Shown here: positions 62,012 through 64,000 of the stretch, in pieces | Position numbering within the stretch: position 1 is the stretch's first letter | Layout: every line of letters starts with the position of its first letter | From: Amantichitinum ursilacus | GTDB lineage: Bacteria; Pseudomonadota; Gammaproteobacteria; Burkholderiales; Chitinibacteraceae | Direction of reading: 5' to 3' | Assembly: GCF_001294205.1 (NCBI RefSeq) | Contig: NZ_LAQT01000036.1 | Span: forward strand, 140,952-204,951 | Length of the DNA stretch: 64,000 bases | Position numbers and translations under genes: made by a program | The notes under the pieces: generated by a model | The model's database searches: none | Seen by the model: the letters and a program-made list of their open reading frames with translations, nothing else | Told to the model about the DNA's origin: nothing

Positions 62012-63357
62012 GCAAGCTCCGTCAGCAGGTCAGCAAAATGCGCCAGCAAGCGCGCCACCTGACCGTGGTCGGTGGTCGGGCCCGCCAGCATCATGTTATG
62101 GAAAGGCGTCAGCAAAGAACCGCGATTCAGCAACCCCAGATGCAGCGTAGCGGCCAGCGCGTCATCGGCGGCGTGGGCGGCTGCGGCGGCGTCCTGCGGC
62201 GGTTGCGGGCAAAACTGCAACTCCAGCCGCGCGCCCAGGCGCGTGACGCACCACGGCAAACCCTGGCCGCGCACGATTTCTTCCAGCCCTTGCGCCAGGC
62301 CTTGCGCCACGCTGATCGCGTGTTCATAGGCGGCGGGCGTGTTGACGTGCTCCAGGCTGGCCGCCAGCGCCTGCATCGCCAGTTCGCCGCCCGCCAATGT
62401 GGTGCCGATGCCCGAGTGGCCCGGCGCGGCTTTGGCTTTGGCATCACGCATGCGCTGGGCGACTTCGGCGCTAAAGCCATACACCGCGCACGGCACGCCC
62501 CCGGCAATCGCCTTACCCGCCACCAGCCAGTCAGGCTGGATGCCGCAGGCGCGCGTGTAGCCGCCCCAGGCGGTAGAGAGCGTGTGGGTTTCATCAAACG
62601 CCAGCAACGTGCCGCGCGCTTTGGTGGCGGCGCGCAGGCCTTCCAGAAAACCGGGCTGCGGCAACACCATGCCGCAATTGGTGAGCGCGGGCTCGGTCAG
62701 CACCAGCGCGATATCGTTGCTGGCCAACGCGGCTTCGAGCGCGGCCAGATCATTAAACGGAATGCTGACCGTGTGTTGCGTCAGGTCGGCCGCCTGGCCC
62801 AGCAAACTGGCGCGCGCGACGGTGCGGCCGTCCTGATGATCGACCAGCGTGTCATCGACGGTGCCGTGATAGCAGCCATCAAACACCAGGATCTTGTTGC
62901 GACCGGTGATGGCGCGCGCCCAACGGATAACAAAGCGGTTGGCGTCGCTGGCGGTGGTGGCCAGCTGCCACATGGGCAGGCCAAACAGGCGCGCCAGTTT
63001 GTCGCCGATGCTGGCGGTGAGTGCCGAGGGCAGCATGGCGGTATAGCCAGTGCGCAGGTTGAGCGCATCGGCCACGGCGGGCGGCGCATGGCCGAACATG
63101 GCGCCGGTGTCGCCGAGGCAAAAGTCGTCGTAGTCGAGGCCATCCACGCATTGCAGCCGCGAGCCTTGGGCGTGGCGCAGAAACAGCGGCGACGGGCTGG
63201 GCCAGTCGCGCATCCAGTGCAGCGGCACGCCGTAGAGGAAATGCGCGTTGGCCAGGCGATGCTGGCGTAGCGACTCGGGGTGGCTGTCGTTAAAGCGCGC
63301 GATTTCCCTGCGGTAGAGGGATGCTGTTGTGGCGGCGGAAACCGGCGGCGGTTTCAT
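62008..63357 (-). CDS. Class III PLP aminotransferase (GSA aminomutase-like)
   Basis: 449 residues. The PLP Asp255 is in LLAFDETHTL and the Schiff-base Lys282 in DWLVAGKAIAGGVP, with FCLGDTGAMFGHAPPAV and FDGCYHGTVDDTLV as in glutamate-1-semialdehyde aminomutase-like enzymes. An extra N-terminal 50 residues precede the core. It is the first gene of the operon and is followed by coupled amidotransferase, ureohydrolase and amine oxidase genes. It probably transaminates an amino or guanidino compound; substrate unknown. Confidence 0.9.
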   Translation of the reverse strand: MKPPPVSAATTASLYRREIARFNDSHPESLRQHRLANAHFLYGVPLHWMRDWPSPSPLFLRHAQGSRLQCVDGLDYDDFCLGDTGAMFGHAPPAVADALNLRTGYTAMLPSALTASIGDKLARLFGLPMWQLATTASDANRFVIRWARAITGRNKILVFDGCYHGTVDDTLVDHQDGRTVARASLLGQAADLTQHTVSIPFNDLAALEAALASNDIALVLTEPALTNCGMVLPQPGFLEGLRAATKARGTLLAFDETHTLSTAWGGYTRACGIQPDWLVAGKAIAGGVPCAVYGFSAEVAQRMRDAKAKAAPGHSGIGTTLAGGELAMQALAASLEHVNTPAAYEHAISVAQGLAQGLEEIVRGQGLPWCVTRLGARLELQFCPQPPQDAAAAAHAADDALAATLHLGLLNRGSLLTPFHNMMLAGPTTDHGQVARLLAHFADLLTELA

Positions 63358-63431
63358 GGTGGTGGGGTTTCCTTCTGGAGCGGTTGGTTGGGGGCTTTGG
63401 TTACTGGTGCTGTGACACTGGGTGGAGCTTT

Positions 63432-63570
63432 TAAGCGCTGGGCCTGCGGCGGGTTTTGGGGTCGTTGGCGTTATGGGGCCTTGTACCTTTAACCGCTTTG
63501 CCTGCGGCGCATGTTTTTAATGCTCGGCCTGCGCCGATAAACCTTAAACGCTTGTGCCTGCGGCGCATTC
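63432..63570. repeat. Four degenerate GCCTGCGGCGC repeats
   Basis: Similar units at 63432, 63490, 63519 and 63546 read AA-CGCT-TG-GCCTGCGGCGCAT-TTTT with changes. The spacing is irregular (about 58, 29 and 27 bases). They precede the aminotransferase gene and may spread with the hairpin element just downstream. Confidence 0.6.
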
Positions 63571-63595
63571 TGGATACCCGGGGGTGCCCGGGAGC

Positions 63596-63800
63596 ACGTT
63601 ACTTTTCTTTGCTTCGCCAAAGAAAAGATAACCAAAAGAAAGGCGACCCCACTCGCGAATCCTTCGCTCGCCAGGGGGCCCGCAGGTCAAAAGCCGAAAC
63701 GGACCGTCTGTTACTTCGATGGCTCAGCTGCCGCTCCGCGGAACTTCGGTCGGACGGAGCCCCACACCGGGTCTCCTTCCCCTCCCTCGACAGGTAATGC
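63596..63800. repeat. Interspersed repeat with perfect CTTTTCTTTG/CAAAGAAAAG hairpin
   Basis: CTTTTCTTTG (63602-63611) and CAAAGAAAAG (63618-63627) form a 10-bp stem with a 6-base loop, followed by AACCAAAAGAAAGGCGACCCC. From memory this type of sequence recurs in intergenic regions of many proteobacteria and produces false short proteins. 63358-64000 holds no supported gene. Confidence 0.6.
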
Positions 63801-63962
63801 CTGCTGTTGGGACGACGGGATTGCCTCGTTGCTGCGCAACATCGGGTGGGCGTGGATGCGACGAGTGACAATGAACATCCGCACCGCCCGCTTAACGCTC
63901 CCATCCCGCATGGCCACCGCCGTCAAACTTGTCACCATTCCCGCCACGAACCACCAACGTCT

Positions 63963-64000
63963 CATAGGGTGGGTCAAGACCCACCACCCAAAGCCACCCG
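63963..64000. repeat. Palindromic repeat element, left end, truncated by window (G)
   Basis: CATAGGGTGGGTC-AA-GACCCACCACCCAAAGCCA continues to the window edge and matches the left end of copy B. Its right part is not visible. Confidence 0.75.

Noticed and set aside
61762..63270. 502-codon plus-strand frame over the aminotransferase
   Set aside because: Shadow frame; the opposite strand encodes a complete PLP enzyme.
63599..63977. Two minus-strand short frames ending LSFLWRSKEK and starting MTHPMRRWW
   Set aside because: They are translations of the hairpin repeat and the palindromic repeat, a known source of false proteins.

Overview
The window is GC-rich, gene-dense chromosomal DNA from a Gram-negative proteobacterium. 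Three TonB-dependent outer-membrane receptors, a DsbD-type inner-membrane reductant carrier, two PEP-CTERM proteins, a PAAR protein of a type VI secretion system (T6SS) and Lol-type lipoproteins all point that way. Gene content and codon style fit a betaproteobacterium, perhaps Neisseriales-like; that placement is inference. I saw no rRNA, tRNA, CRISPR array, prophage or intact transposon.

Layout. 0-3.7 kb: a truncated LysE exporter, a serine/threonine dehydratase, an SDR/LysR divergent pair and an OsmC protein. 3.9-5.6 kb: a PAAR / membrane protein / putative type-44 toxin module that looks like a T6SS effector cassette. 5.9-9.7 kb: an MFS/LysR pair and a divergent rcnA/rcnR nickel-cobalt efflux unit with two recognisable RcnR sites. 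9.8-15.2 kb: a RibD-like reductase, a higBA toxin-antitoxin pair with an operator inside its promoter spacer, a hybrid histidine kinase and two tandem PEP-CTERM paralogues. 15.7-22.9 kb: a complete ribose operon (rbsK-D-A-C-B), a Cra-like LacI regulator and a YvcK/CofD-like protein. 23-28.7 kb: class I fumarase, a PhnF-like regulator overlapping a NUDIX gene, and small hypotheticals.

28.8-31.1 kb: an unusual locus encoding a DUF4142 protein, a 323-residue Asn/Pro/Ala-rich repeat protein with no basic residues, and a divergent PRC-barrel protein. 31.2-35 kb: a copper-related operon (shortened DsbD, DUF2946-like protein, OprC-type receptor). 35.4-39.7 kb: a large TonB receptor followed by a secreted thioredoxin-fold protein. 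39.9-52.9 kb: transporters (MFS, AI-2E family, YbaL-type antiporter), leuA, the argP/argO arginine-export pair, a luciferase-like oxidoreductase with a TetR-style palindrome, a chemoreceptor and a DUF4337 protein. 53-58.4 kb: a B12 salvage operon (btuB-cobT-cobS-cobC-cobU) behind a clear cobalamin riboswitch. 58.5-63.4 kb: a DUF3096 micro-membrane protein, acylphosphatase, and a tightly overlapped four-gene operon of aminotransferase, glutamine amidotransferase, agmatinase-family ureohydrolase and FAD amine oxidase.

A family of palindromic repeats, built on GGTGGGTC-NN-GACCCACC with mirrored CATAGGG/CCCTATG outer ends, recurs at seven places. All lie between gene 3' ends or after operons and none lies in a divergent promoter region. 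The right end holds a second, different interspersed repeat.
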